A stretch of DNA of 64,000 bases, taken from contig NZ_AP018222.1 of assembly GCF_002368035.1 (NCBI RefSeq), positions 3,574,534 to 3,638,533 of the forward strand, written 5' to 3'. The notes below the pieces were generated by a model that worked only from the letters and a program-made list of their open reading frames with translations, was not told where the DNA came from and did not search any database. Source of the DNA: Nostoc linckia NIES-25. Lineage in GTDB: Bacteria > Cyanobacteriota > Cyanobacteriia > Cyanobacteriales > Nostocaceae. This document shows, piece after piece, positions 35,166-44,127 of this stretch. Every line of letters starts with the position of its first letter. Positions within the stretch are counted from its first letter, which is position 1. Both the position numbers and the translations under genes were made by a program.

Positions 35166-35523
35166 ATGCCTGATGTTTTCAATATCACAAGTTTTACTGT
35201 TTTTCAACTTAGATACTGAAATTATCCTGAGTTTAAATATTAACTCAGTTATTTTAAACTGAAATTCTAGAGTAAGACGCTGCAACTTCAAAATAGAGAC
35301 TGCGAATGGGGGATGGGTAAAGGGTAAAGGGTAAGGGGGAAAGGGTAAGGGGGAAAGATTAAATTTATTCCTTTTCCCTTTTCCCTTTAACCTTTCCCCT
35401 TTACCCATCCCCTATGCCCCATGCCCAATTCTCTTTTTTAAGAATGATTCTCTATTTTGTGGCATAAATTTAGTGAATGCGGGCGATATGTACATAACAG
35501 CGTTGATCGTTACCAACTGACTT

Positions 35524-36492
35524 ATGAATAACTCCACCTATCAGCTAGACGATTTCACATTAACATTGCCAATTCCCCAAATAGCTCGCATAACTGCCCA
35601 GCAATTTGCTCATGAGCAGCCAAATTCTCAAAAAGCAGAGCAAGTCCGGCTCAATACTTTAGCTGTATGGGTGGTAAATGACTATTTGCAAATGATGGAT
35701 ATTCCCACTAATCTTCCAGCTAGTGACAGCTGGAACCCCATCATACGCCTGTGCGGAGATGTCGCTGACTTAGAAGTGCCATCAGTTGGTCGTCTGGAAT
35801 GTCGTCCCGTTTATCAATACCAGCAGATATGTTCCATTCCTCCTGAAACCTGGGAAGAACGAGTGGGTTATTTAGTGGTTCAATTTGATGAATCCCTCCA
35901 AGAAGCCAAGCTGCTGGGTTTTGTGCCTAGTGTAGCAACTGAAATACTACCTTTGAGACAACTACAACCATTGGAAGCGTTTATCGACCATATGGCGCAA
36001 CTGCGGGAATCTCCACTTGCTGCACTGGTGAATTTAAGTCAGTGGTTTACTGGTATATTTGAGACGGGCTGGCAAACTGTCGAATCTTTGTGGAATCTGC
36101 CAGAACTTAGACCAGGTTATGCTTTTCGCAGTACTGAAACTCTAGAACTAAATACTTTAAATTCACCAGAATCAATTACTAAACGTGCAAAACTGATTGA
36201 TTTGGGTATTCAAATTCTCAATCACCCGGTGATGTTGATTGTGGAAATTACCCCTTCAGAAAATCGGCAAACAAGCATCCACCTTCAGTTGCACGCAACT
36301 GGCAGTCAAATTTACTTGCCACCAGGAGTTCATCTTACCGTTCTAGATAGTTCGGGAGCAATCTTTTTAGATGCTCAATCGAGAAAATCAGATAATTACA
36401 TTCAATTACAGTTTCGCGGCGAACCCAGAGAAGAATTTAGCGTTAGGGTAGCATTGAATGGTATCAGTATTACTGAACATTTCCGGATTTAA
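35524..36492 (+). CDS. DUF1822 family protein
   Basis: A 322-aa soluble protein of a family found almost only in cyanobacteria. The N-terminal segment TLPIPQIARITAQQFAHEQ, the RLNTLAVWVVNDYLQMMDIPTNLP region and LGFVPSV resemble the DUF1822 consensus. Its function is unknown. The next gene (CHAT/CHASE2) follows after 174 bp on the same strand; as I recall such genes are often neighbours in cyanobacteria, so a shared regulatory role is likely. It may act as a sensor, regulator or chaperone for the membrane protein. Confidence 0.85.
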   Translation: MNNSTYQLDDFTLTLPIPQIARITAQQFAHEQPNSQKAEQVRLNTLAVWVVNDYLQMMDIPTNLPASDSWNPIIRLCGDVADLEVPSVGRLECRPVYQYQQICSIPPETWEERVGYLVVQFDESLQEAKLLGFVPSVATEILPLRQLQPLEAFIDHMAQLRESPLAALVNLSQWFTGIFETGWQTVESLWNLPELRPGYAFRSTETLELNTLNSPESITKRAKLIDLGIQILNHPVMLIVEITPSENRQTSIHLQLHATGSQIYLPPGVHLTVLDSSGAIFLDAQSRKSDNYIQLQFRGEPREEFSVRVALNGISITEHFRI

Positions 36493-36666
36493 AACATCTA
36501 GCTATCTTCCCTCTTTGTCGATAATTTATTAAGTAGTCTATTGATTAATTAAAAATTCAAATCACCTTTTTGGGACTTTCAAAAAAGTTCTGTAGGCGCT
36601 TGGTGAAGCTGTTCGCCAGATATCAGAGGTTTGTGAGTTTGCACAGAAAGAGGGATACGGACGGTC

Positions 36667-38997
36667 ATGGGTAAGTTAGTAGTTCTAAAATTCGGAGAGG
36701 GTAGTTTTGAGCAAGGTTTTGCTGTCACCCTCCAAATTGGTGAAGAACACCAGCGTGCTACAACAGAAGTCACGGGTAAATTACCTCCATTTCCCGAAAT
36801 GCCGCTCTACTATAGTCATTGGCAGTCTAGTTATCGGCAGATAGGCAATCGTTATCGCCTCCATGCTGAGCAAGTGCAGGTGACAAATGTATCGATGATC
36901 CAAGACTGCGAAAACACTTCTCATATTTTGCGGGCACGTTTTAATACCTGGCTCAAAGCAGAGGAGTTTCGCTCTGTAAGAGAGAAATGGTTAGAAAGAT
37001 TATCTTCTACAGAAGAAGTCCGAGTAATTTTACAAACAGAAAATAGTCAATTACAGCTATTACCGTGGCATTTGTGGGACTTATTGGAACGCTATCCCAA
37101 GGCTGAAATCGCCCTTTCTTCACCAACTTACGATCGCATTCAAAAGTCACGCACTCCCAATCCTTTAGTCAAAATTTTGGCAATTGTCGGTAATAGTCAA
37201 GGAATTGACACCCAGGCAGATCGAGTTTTATTGCAACAGTGTAGCAACGCCGAAGTCAGTTTTATCGTGGAACCACAACGCAAAGAGTTAACTGAGCATC
37301 TGTGGGGAAAAAATTGGGATATTCTCTTCTTTGCTGGACATAGTTCTAGTCAAGGAAATGGAGAAAGCGGACGAATTTACCTCAATAAAACTGATAGTCT
37401 CACCATTGGCGAGTTAAAGTATGCTCTGAGGAAAGCCATTGAGAATGGTTTGCAACTAGCCATATTCAATTCCTGCGATGGGTTGGGATTGGCGCGAGAA
37501 TTGGCTGATTTGCAAATTCCTCAAATAATTGTCATGCGCGAACCGGTTCCAGACCAGGTTGCTCAAGAGTTTTTAAAGTATTTTCTCCAAGGTTTTGCTA
37601 GTGGAGAGTCTTTATATCAATCAGTGCGCCAAGCGCGGGAACGCTTGCAAGGACTTGAAGATCGATTTCCCTGTGCGACTTGGCTACCGGTGATTTGCCA
37701 AAATCCAGCCCAGATACCTCCCACTTGGGATGAATTAAGGTCTACAGAAATTGAAGAGATGGTGAATTCATCTCCCTCCATCAAACGCAGATTTAGCATT
37801 GCTTTCTCATTCAGTGTGACAATCACAGCCTTAGTTTTTGGGGTGAGGTTAGTGGGAATGCTGGAAACTCCAGAGATTCAAGCCTATGACCAGATGTTGC
37901 GATCGCGTCCATCAGAAGGAATTGATTCGCGACTGTTGGTAATCACCATCGACGATGATGATTTGGCAACTCAAAGAAAAAATGGTGAGTCTTTAATTGG
38001 AGCTTCGATTTCCGAGAAATCTCTCAGCAAAGTTTTAGAAAAACTGAATAAATATGAACCTAGAGCGATCGGCTTAGATATCTACCGTGATTTTAATGCC
38101 AAACAGCCAGATTTAATTACTCGTCTGCAAAAAACTCCAAACTTAATTGGCGTATGTAAAGGAAGCGATGGCACAGCCAATATCAGAGGTATTCAATCGC
38201 CACCAGAAATCCCGAAAACAAATATCGGCTTTAGCGACTTTATTCATGACCGCGATGGAGTTATCCGTCGCCATCTTTTATTCATGAACCAAGAGCCGAC
38301 ATCATTGTGTTCTACCTCATACTCATTCAGTTTACAACTGGCTTCCCTCTATCTGCGACCTTCAGGAATTCGAGTCAAATTCACCCCCGAAGGAAATTTG
38401 CAGCTGGGTAAGACTGTTTTTCCAAATCTCAAATCTCGTAGTGGTGCTTATCAAAATATCAATGCCGATGGCGGTCAAATCCTACTCAACTACCGTTCTG
38501 CAAAAGAAGTTGCCGAACAGGTGACACTAACGGAATTTTTATCTAGTCCAGTTAACCCCAATGCTGTCAAAAACCGGATTGTTTTGATTGGTGTCATATC
38601 AAGAGGAGATTCTCCAGATACCTGGCCAACACCTTATGGAGTTCCTCTCGACGAACAAATGCCAGGAGTCTTGGTACAAGCACACATGGTCAGCCAAATT
38701 CTTAGCGCTGTCAAAGATGGGCGTCCATTGCTGCGGGTTTGGTCGCTGTGGCTGGAAGTGGCTTGGATTTGGGGCTGGTCTGTGGTCGGAGGAGTCCTAG
38801 CTTGGCGAAACCTTTCTTTACCTTGGTTGGGACTAGCAGTAGGTGTTACCTGTAGTGTTTTGTATGTAGCTTGTTTTGGTCTATTAATTTCAGGTACTTG
38901 GGTACCTTTTGTACCCTCAGCTTTGTCCTTATTAGCCACCGTTGGCTTGATGTCAATTTATAATTTTAAAACAATAATTCCTAGTAGAAATACTTAG
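36667..38997 (+). CDS. CHAT-like (caspase fold) and CHASE2 domain membrane protein
   Basis: A 776-aa protein. Residues about 1-150 are unknown. About 165-350 resemble a CHAT caspase-like protease domain, with candidate catalytic His225 (ILFFAGHSS) and Cys270 (AIFNSCDG). A membrane helix (about 376-393) leads to a CHASE2 extracytoplasmic sensor (about 395-700: LGMLETPEIQAYDQMLRSRP, AIGLDIYRDF, DRDGVIRRH), and three membrane helices close the protein. CHASE2 is predicted to sense an external signal and CHAT is a protease class in Craspase and caspase-like proteins. Activity is inferred from the His/Cys pair only. Neighbours are DUF1822 upstream and a disrupted DUF928 gene 143 bp downstream. Confidence 0.82.
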   Translation: MGKLVVLKFGEGSFEQGFAVTLQIGEEHQRATTEVTGKLPPFPEMPLYYSHWQSSYRQIGNRYRLHAEQVQVTNVSMIQDCENTSHILRARFNTWLKAEEFRSVREKWLERLSSTEEVRVILQTENSQLQLLPWHLWDLLERYPKAEIALSSPTYDRIQKSRTPNPLVKILAIVGNSQGIDTQADRVLLQQCSNAEVSFIVEPQRKELTEHLWGKNWDILFFAGHSSSQGNGESGRIYLNKTDSLTIGELKYALRKAIENGLQLAIFNSCDGLGLARELADLQIPQIIVMREPVPDQVAQEFLKYFLQGFASGESLYQSVRQARERLQGLEDRFPCATWLPVICQNPAQIPPTWDELRSTEIEEMVNSSPSIKRRFSIAFSFSVTITALVFGVRLVGMLETPEIQAYDQMLRSRPSEGIDSRLLVITIDDDDLATQRKNGESLIGASISEKSLSKVLEKLNKYEPRAIGLDIYRDFNAKQPDLITRLQKTPNLIGVCKGSDGTANIRGIQSPPEIPKTNIGFSDFIHDRDGVIRRHLLFMNQEPTSLCSTSYSFSLQLASLYLRPSGIRVKFTPEGNLQLGKTVFPNLKSRSGAYQNINADGGQILLNYRSAKEVAEQVTLTEFLSSPVNPNAVKNRIVLIGVISRGDSPDTWPTPYGVPLDEQMPGVLVQAHMVSQILSAVKDGRPLLRVWSLWLEVAWIWGWSVVGGVLAWRNLSLPWLGLAVGVTCSVLYVACFGLLISGTWVPFVPSALSLLATVGLMSIYNFKTIIPSRNT

Positions 38998-39765
38998 AGA
39001 GTGGGGAGATGGCTTCGCTAAGGGAAAAGGGTAAAGGTTAAAGGGAAAAGAGAGATCTTTCCTTTCCCCCTTCCCCTTTCCCCTTTCCCCTTTCCCCCAT
39101 ACCCAATGCCCAATTCAAAATCCTATGAGGCAATATTTTTATGAAGTGTAATTTACAACCAATAAAACTATTTTTAGTATTAGCTTTGAGCTGCACTGGT
39201 TTCCTAGCTAGCGAGATTTCGAGCCTTGGTGGTGAAATTGGCGATCGCTCTAATTCTAAAATCATTGTTGCTCAAACTCCACCCTTTGAACAACCCCCAG
39301 TTCCACCAGGCCCTCCTCCTGGAGGACGCGTCCGGGGCGGGGCTACGCGGGGAAACGGAACAACATGCCCAGCTGCTAAACCTGACCTCACGGCTTTAGT
39401 GCCCTTTACTGAGGAAGCTGATGATGTGGTTAATGTCTGGTCGCAAACGACATTAGAACGTCCAAGTTGGTTTTTCTATATGCCATATACTAAAGATGTG
39501 GCTTATGCAGTGGAATTTGTGCTGCAAGATGGGGATTCTAACCCAGTTTACAAACAAGCGATCGCTCTCAAAGATAAGCCTGGAGTTATAAGCGTTTCTC
39601 TACCTAGCACTGCTCCCGCTTTAACATTAAACAAACAATATCGTTGGTTTTTCAGCGTTAACTGCGATAAACAAAAAAATGCCCCCTGGACTTACGTCGA
39701 AGGGGTTATAAGGGACTTCCAAAAAATAAAACATCCCATCGAAGATAATGATAATCATTGTACAA

Positions 39766-39804
39766 GGGGAGAAAGCGGCAGGCATCGCCTGCCGCTTTCT
39801 CCCC
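39766..39804. other. Hairpin near the left IS end
   Basis: An 18-bp perfect stem (GGGGAGAAAGCGGCAGGC / its complement) with a 3-nt loop ATC, 54 bp from the IS end. It lies upstream of the transposase start and could block read-in transcription or fold the end. Confidence 0.75.
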
Positions 39805-39827
39805 TCCCTTTTGTAGTAAATTCAGTA

Positions 39828-41086
39828 ATGATGATTGAATTTTTGGGTGCAACTTGGGTGTCTATAGCATTAACTTCTTCACTGAAACAACTATTGAGAC
39901 AAACAGCATCTCAGTTAAAAGGTGCTGCAAAACGTAAATTTATAGCGTCAACAGTGCAGGGTTTGGGTCTAGGAGGGCAAAGATTAGCAGAATCAGAATT
40001 AGGATGGAATCGAGGTACTATTCGTAAAGGAATCAAAGAATTAACTAGTGGCATTACTTGCGTTGATAATATGAGCGCGAAAGGACGCTATAAAGCAGAA
40101 TTACACTTACCAAATCTTTTACAAGATATAAAAAATTTAGTAGATTCTCAAAGCCAAACTGACCCTAGTTTCAAAAGTAAAAGGCTATATACTCGCCTTT
40201 CTGCTGCCGAAGTCAGAAAACAATTAATAGAAAAGTATGGTTATGATGACGAAGATTTACCCATCGCAGAAACAATTCGGCTTAAATTGAATGAGTTGGG
40301 TTATAACTTGAGGCGAGTAGCGAAAGTTCAACCTCAAAAAAAATTCCGGAAACCGACGCAATCTTTGAGCAACTAGATATAGTAAACCAAAACGCAATTG
40401 AAGATAAAAGTATTTTACGTCTGAGTATGGATGGGAAAGCTCGCGTCAAAATTGGTTCATTTGACCGAGGAGGTAAAAGCCGGGCTACGGTTAAAGCTGA
40501 TGACCATGATTATCATCCGAAAACCACCGTGACTCCTTATGGGATATTTCTTCCAGAGCTCGATCAACTGTTTTTATATTTTACCGAGTCGAAAGTTACA
40601 AGCGATTTTATAGTTGATGTTTTAGAGGATTTTTGGTCTTGTGAGAAACATCGTTTTTCTCAAGTTAAAACATTAGTTCTCAATCAAGATAATGGGCCAG
40701 ATAATAGTTCTCGGCGTACCCAGTTTATGAAACGTATAGTTGAATTTGCTCACAAATATGAACTTAATATACGTTTAGCTTATTATCCACCATATCACAG
40801 TAAATATAATCCTATTGAGAGAACTTGGGCTGTATTAGAAAACCATTGGAACGGAAGTATTCTGGATGAAGTAGAAACAGCTTTAAAGTATGCCACTAGT
40901 ATGAAATGGAAAGGAAAATATCCAGTGGTTAAGTTAGTACATCAAACCTATGAAACTGGAGTAAAGCTTACAAAAAAAGCCATGTCTCAAATTGAGAAAC
41001 AAATTAACCGATTAAGCAATTCCAATAATAAGGATTTTCCGAATCTAGGTAATTGGTTTATTGATATCTGTTATGGAGTCACCTAA
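39828..41086 (+). CDS. ISAzo13-family transposase (frameshifted; possible programmed -1 frameshift)
   Basis: Reading from the ATG at 39828 gives a helix-turn-helix and N-terminal region (QGLGLGGQRLAESELGWNRG, SAAEVRKQLIEKYGY, RLKLNELGYNLRRVAKVQPQKK). That frame ends at 40376. A -1 shift at the A8 run (40336-40343) continues as IPETDAIFEQLDI and so to 41086, giving about 419 residues. The second part carries the DDE residues: SMDGKARV, LNQDNGPDNS and NPIERTW. The join is exact, because one more A (or slippage by -1 on A-AAA-AAA) restores the frame. The insertion also left the host DUF928 frame open into the transposase. Confidence 0.82.
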
Positions 41087-41189
41087 ATTATTTAGTAAAA
41101 AAACCCATAGATACAGAAAATCAGAAAATATTTAATAAAAATCATACCACTCATCGACGCTGAGTGCAGATTTATCATGCACACTCTTT

Positions 41190-41228
41190 GGGGGATATTG
41201 GGTTGCCGTCGGCAACCCAATATCCCCC
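41190..41228. other. Hairpin near the right IS end
   Basis: An 18-bp perfect stem (GGGGGATATTGGGTTGCC / complement) with loop GTC, 74 bp from the right end. It has the same geometry as the left hairpin but an unrelated sequence. It can act as terminator for the transposase gene. Confidence 0.75.
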
Positions 41229-41665
41229 TATAAAATGATTATCATTATTAAACAAATCTGGCTTATTGATTTTTTTGGGATAATTTATTCTTTGGAAGTC
41301 CCTAAAACGAGTTGACCTCGGTGAATCAACACTTAAAGAACTAGAAAACGCAGATCCTTTAAAGCGCTATACAATCTATGCCCAAAAAGGGATATGGCAC
41401 GAAGCACTAGCGATACTAGCTCAACTGCATCACAAAAACCCCCAAGATGAAAGGCTTCAGACACAGTGGCAGAATTTACTAGCCAGTATCCGCTTAGATG
41501 ATGTTGCCAAAGAACCGCTTTTGTTAGATAAACCTTAGATTTTGGGGCATGGGGCATGGGGAAAGGGGAAAAGGGTAAGGGGGAAAGGGGAAAGGAAAGA
41601 TCTCTCTTTACCCTTTACCCTTTAACCTTTACCCTTTCCCCTTTTCCCCTGGCTCTAGAGCCTCT

Positions 41666-43768
41666 CTACTTAGCGCTAACTAAACCATTGTGCCTGAGCA
41701 GGGCGATCGTACTTGGTTCGCGACCCCGAAAAGTTTTAAACACCTGCATTGGATGTTTTCCCCCACCAAGTGCTAGTACGGTATCTCGATAACGGCGTCC
41801 TGTAGCTTTTATTGCTTCTTCATTTTCTAGTCCAGCTTCTTCAAAAGCGGCAAAAGCGTCGGCACTAAGTACTTCAGCCCATTTGTAACTGTAATATCCT
41901 GCCGCGTAACCACCCTCAAATATGTGCCCGAAAGCACATAACATCGAATCTTCTGGAAGTGGTGGTAAAACGGTAGTAGTCTTAGCTATGCGATGGCGCA
42001 CATCTGCCGGGGTTTCATCACCATGAGAACGATAGCGGTAGTGTAGTTCTAAATCAACGGTGCTAAAGTGAAGCTGGCGTAACATGGCGGTACCGCTCAT
42101 ATAATTACGCGCTGCCAGCAGTTTTTGATAATAATGTTCTGGTAGAGCTTCCCCGGTTTTGTAATGCTTCGCCATACCGAATAAAGTCAGTCGCTCATAG
42201 CACCAGTTTTCCATAAACTGACTAGGTAGTTCCACCGCATCCCATTCCACATTGTTGATGCCTGCGGCTCCCGCATAATCAATCTTGGTAAGCATGTGGT
42301 GTAATCCATGACCAAACTCGTGAAACAAAGTCTCTACTTCATAGAAAGTCATCAAACTAGGTTTGCCATCTATTGGCGGAGTTTGGTTACATATCAAGTA
42401 ACTCACGGGTAAGCGGATGCTGGTTACACCATTTTCTGTGATTTTGGCACGATTGATGCACACATCCATCCAAGCACCACCGCGTTTTTCTGCGGGACGG
42501 CTGTAAGGATCTAAGTAGAAGTAAGCTATGGGAGAACCAGTTTCATCAGCAATTTGAAAATAACGGACATCCTCATGCCATACTGGGGCTTGACCATCGG
42601 CAGGGGTGACGGTGACGCCAAATAATCGCTTCACAAGTCCAAATAAGCCATCCAGCACTTGGGGAAGGGGAAAGTAAGGACGTAATTCTTCGGCGGTAAA
42701 GGCAAATTTTGCTTCTCGTTGGCGTTCTGCCCAAAAGCTAATATCCCAGTGTTTTAAATCTTGATGTTCTTTTCCATGTGATGCAGCAAAAGCTTGGAGT
42801 TCTTTTAAGTCTTTGACAGCAGCATCATAACTGGCTTGACGTAGCTCTTCTAATAATGCTTCCACTGCTTGAACGTTAGGAGCCATTTTACTGGCAAGAC
42901 TCAACTCGGCATAACTACCAAAGCCAAGTAAATCTGCGAGTTCTTGGCGTAACTCTAAAATCCGCTCAATTAAAGGGTTGTTATCTAAATCGCCACTAGA
43001 AGCGCGGGTGATATAAGCTTTGTAAAGCTTTTCGCGTAAATCTCGGCGGGTGCTGTGCTGCATGAAAGGGCCGTAGCTGGGGAAGTCCAAAGTAATACGC
43101 CAAGGGCCATTTTCTGGTGTGGCGTTGATTTCGCCAGCCTCACGGGCAGCTTGGGCTGCTAAACTGACTAAGCTTGGGGGTAAACCGTCAACTTCGGCTT
43201 TTGTTGTCAGGGTTAAGCTAAAACTTTTAGTAGCATCCAGTACGTGGTTAGAGAACTTCGTAGAAAGTTCTGCTAATTCCATCTGAATGACATTGAAACG
43301 CTCTCTGGCTTCTCCTTCTAAGCCAACACCAGAAAGTTCTGCATCTCGAATGGCGGCTTCTACGATGCGCTGTTGGGCTAGTTCTAGAGTTTCCCAATTA
43401 TCGCTACTACGGAGGACTTTAAACGCATTGTAGATTGGTTGGCTTTGACCGAGCTTGTTGATAAATTGTATTACCTGTGGCTGTATGGTTTCATGAGCTT
43501 CCCGCAGTTCAGGGCTATTTTTAACACCCATTAAATGATTTACTGCTCCCCAACTCCAGGTAAGCCGTTCAGTCAGCTTTTCTAAAGGTTCTACTAAACC
43601 TTCCCAAGTCGGCTCTACATTAGCCTCTAAAGCTGTAAGCTCCTGGTCAAGTTCTGCCAGCAATTGGTTAAAGGCTGGTACTACTCGTTCTGGTTTAATC
43701 TCTGCAAATGGAGGTAAGCCAGTGCCTTGGAGTAAAGGGTTGTCAAAAAGAATGGTACTTGCACTCAT
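41666..43768 (-). CDS. prlC: Oligopeptidase A (M3 family metallopeptidase)
   Basis: A 700-aa cytoplasmic zinc peptidase that degrades short peptides, such as cleaved signal peptides. The active site is H483-E-F-G-H487 with a downstream Glu in NVEWDAVELPSQFME; the region ETLFHEFGHGLHHML is diagnostic of M3A. N- and C-terminal flanks match the oligopeptidase A family (e.g. GGGKHPMQVFKTFRGREPS at the end). Start MSASTILFDNPLLQG fits. It is followed by low-complexity repeat DNA. Confidence 0.93.
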   Translation of the reverse strand: MSASTILFDNPLLQGTGLPPFAEIKPERVVPAFNQLLAELDQELTALEANVEPTWEGLVEPLEKLTERLTWSWGAVNHLMGVKNSPELREAHETIQPQVIQFINKLGQSQPIYNAFKVLRSSDNWETLELAQQRIVEAAIRDAELSGVGLEGEARERFNVIQMELAELSTKFSNHVLDATKSFSLTLTTKAEVDGLPPSLVSLAAQAAREAGEINATPENGPWRITLDFPSYGPFMQHSTRRDLREKLYKAYITRASSGDLDNNPLIERILELRQELADLLGFGSYAELSLASKMAPNVQAVEALLEELRQASYDAAVKDLKELQAFAASHGKEHQDLKHWDISFWAERQREAKFAFTAEELRPYFPLPQVLDGLFGLVKRLFGVTVTPADGQAPVWHEDVRYFQIADETGSPIAYFYLDPYSRPAEKRGGAWMDVCINRAKITENGVTSIRLPVSYLICNQTPPIDGKPSLMTFYEVETLFHEFGHGLHHMLTKIDYAGAAGINNVEWDAVELPSQFMENWCYERLTLFGMAKHYKTGEALPEHYYQKLLAARNYMSGTAMLRQLHFSTVDLELHYRYRSHGDETPADVRHRIAKTTTVLPPLPEDSMLCAFGHIFEGGYAAGYYSYKWAEVLSADAFAAFEEAGLENEEAIKATGRRYRDTVLALGGGKHPMQVFKTFRGREPSTIALLRHNGLVSAK

Positions 43769-44127
43769 GTTTTTCGTTGAACTGCGGATTAATAAAAATC
43801 AACAATGATTTCTATTTATATATTTATTTATATATCTTCTAATGTAGCGATCGCTGTGCTAATTAGTCTCGCCATTTTGGCAAAATCAAAAGTACTGGGG
43901 CATAGGGAAAGGGAAAGTGGGGAAGGGGGAAGGGGGAAAGGGAGAAAGGAAAGATCTCTCTTTTCCCTTTAACCTTTAACCTTTACCCTTTACCCTTCAA
44001 CCTTTACCCTTTTCCCTTAGCGAAGCCATCTACCGCAGTCCATTGCTCTTGAGTCATGTATGTATCCTTTCAATAAATAAAGGGAGTAAGGATTCCTCCT
44101 GCCCCCTGCCTCCTGTCCCCTGCCTCC

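Larger units (their letters stand above)
39712..41302 (+). mobile_element. ISAzo13-like insertion sequence, 1591 bp, TSD TAA
   Basis: The ends are inverted: GGGACTTCCAAAAAATAAA at the left and the complement of GGGACTTCCAAAGAATAAA at the right. TAA at 39709-39711 is repeated at 41303-41305. The subterminal ATAATGATAATCATT appears near both ends in inverted orientation (39745-39759 and 41234-41248). The transposase is of the ISAzo13 type. The clean target duplication in a gene that is otherwise open shows a recent insertion. Confidence 0.85.
39141..41538 (+). pseudogene. DUF928 family protein gene, split by an insertion sequence
   Basis: The N-terminal part (39141-39711) has a signal peptide, a Pro-rich stretch and a domain (PDLTALVPFTEEADDVVNVW, WFFYMPYTKDVAYAVEFVL, WFFSVNCDKQKNAPWTYVEG). 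The C-terminal part (41306-41538) continues KRVDLGESTLKELENADPLK and RYTIYAQKGIWHEALAIL. Deleting the element and one TAA copy rejoins ...EGV-I-K-R-V-D-L-G... in frame, so the gene was intact before insertion. DUF928 is a cyanobacterial family of exported proteins often near CHAT/CHASE2 genes. The function is unknown. Confidence 0.85.

Noticed and set aside
35166..35408. N-terminal extension of CobW
   Set aside because: It is a purine-rich repeat and AT-rich leader; MAAKIPVTVITGFLGSGKT at 35165 is the normal start.
35166..35523. Cobalamin riboswitch upstream of cobW
   Set aside because: No B12-box-like sequence was recognised; the region is repeat and AT-rich.
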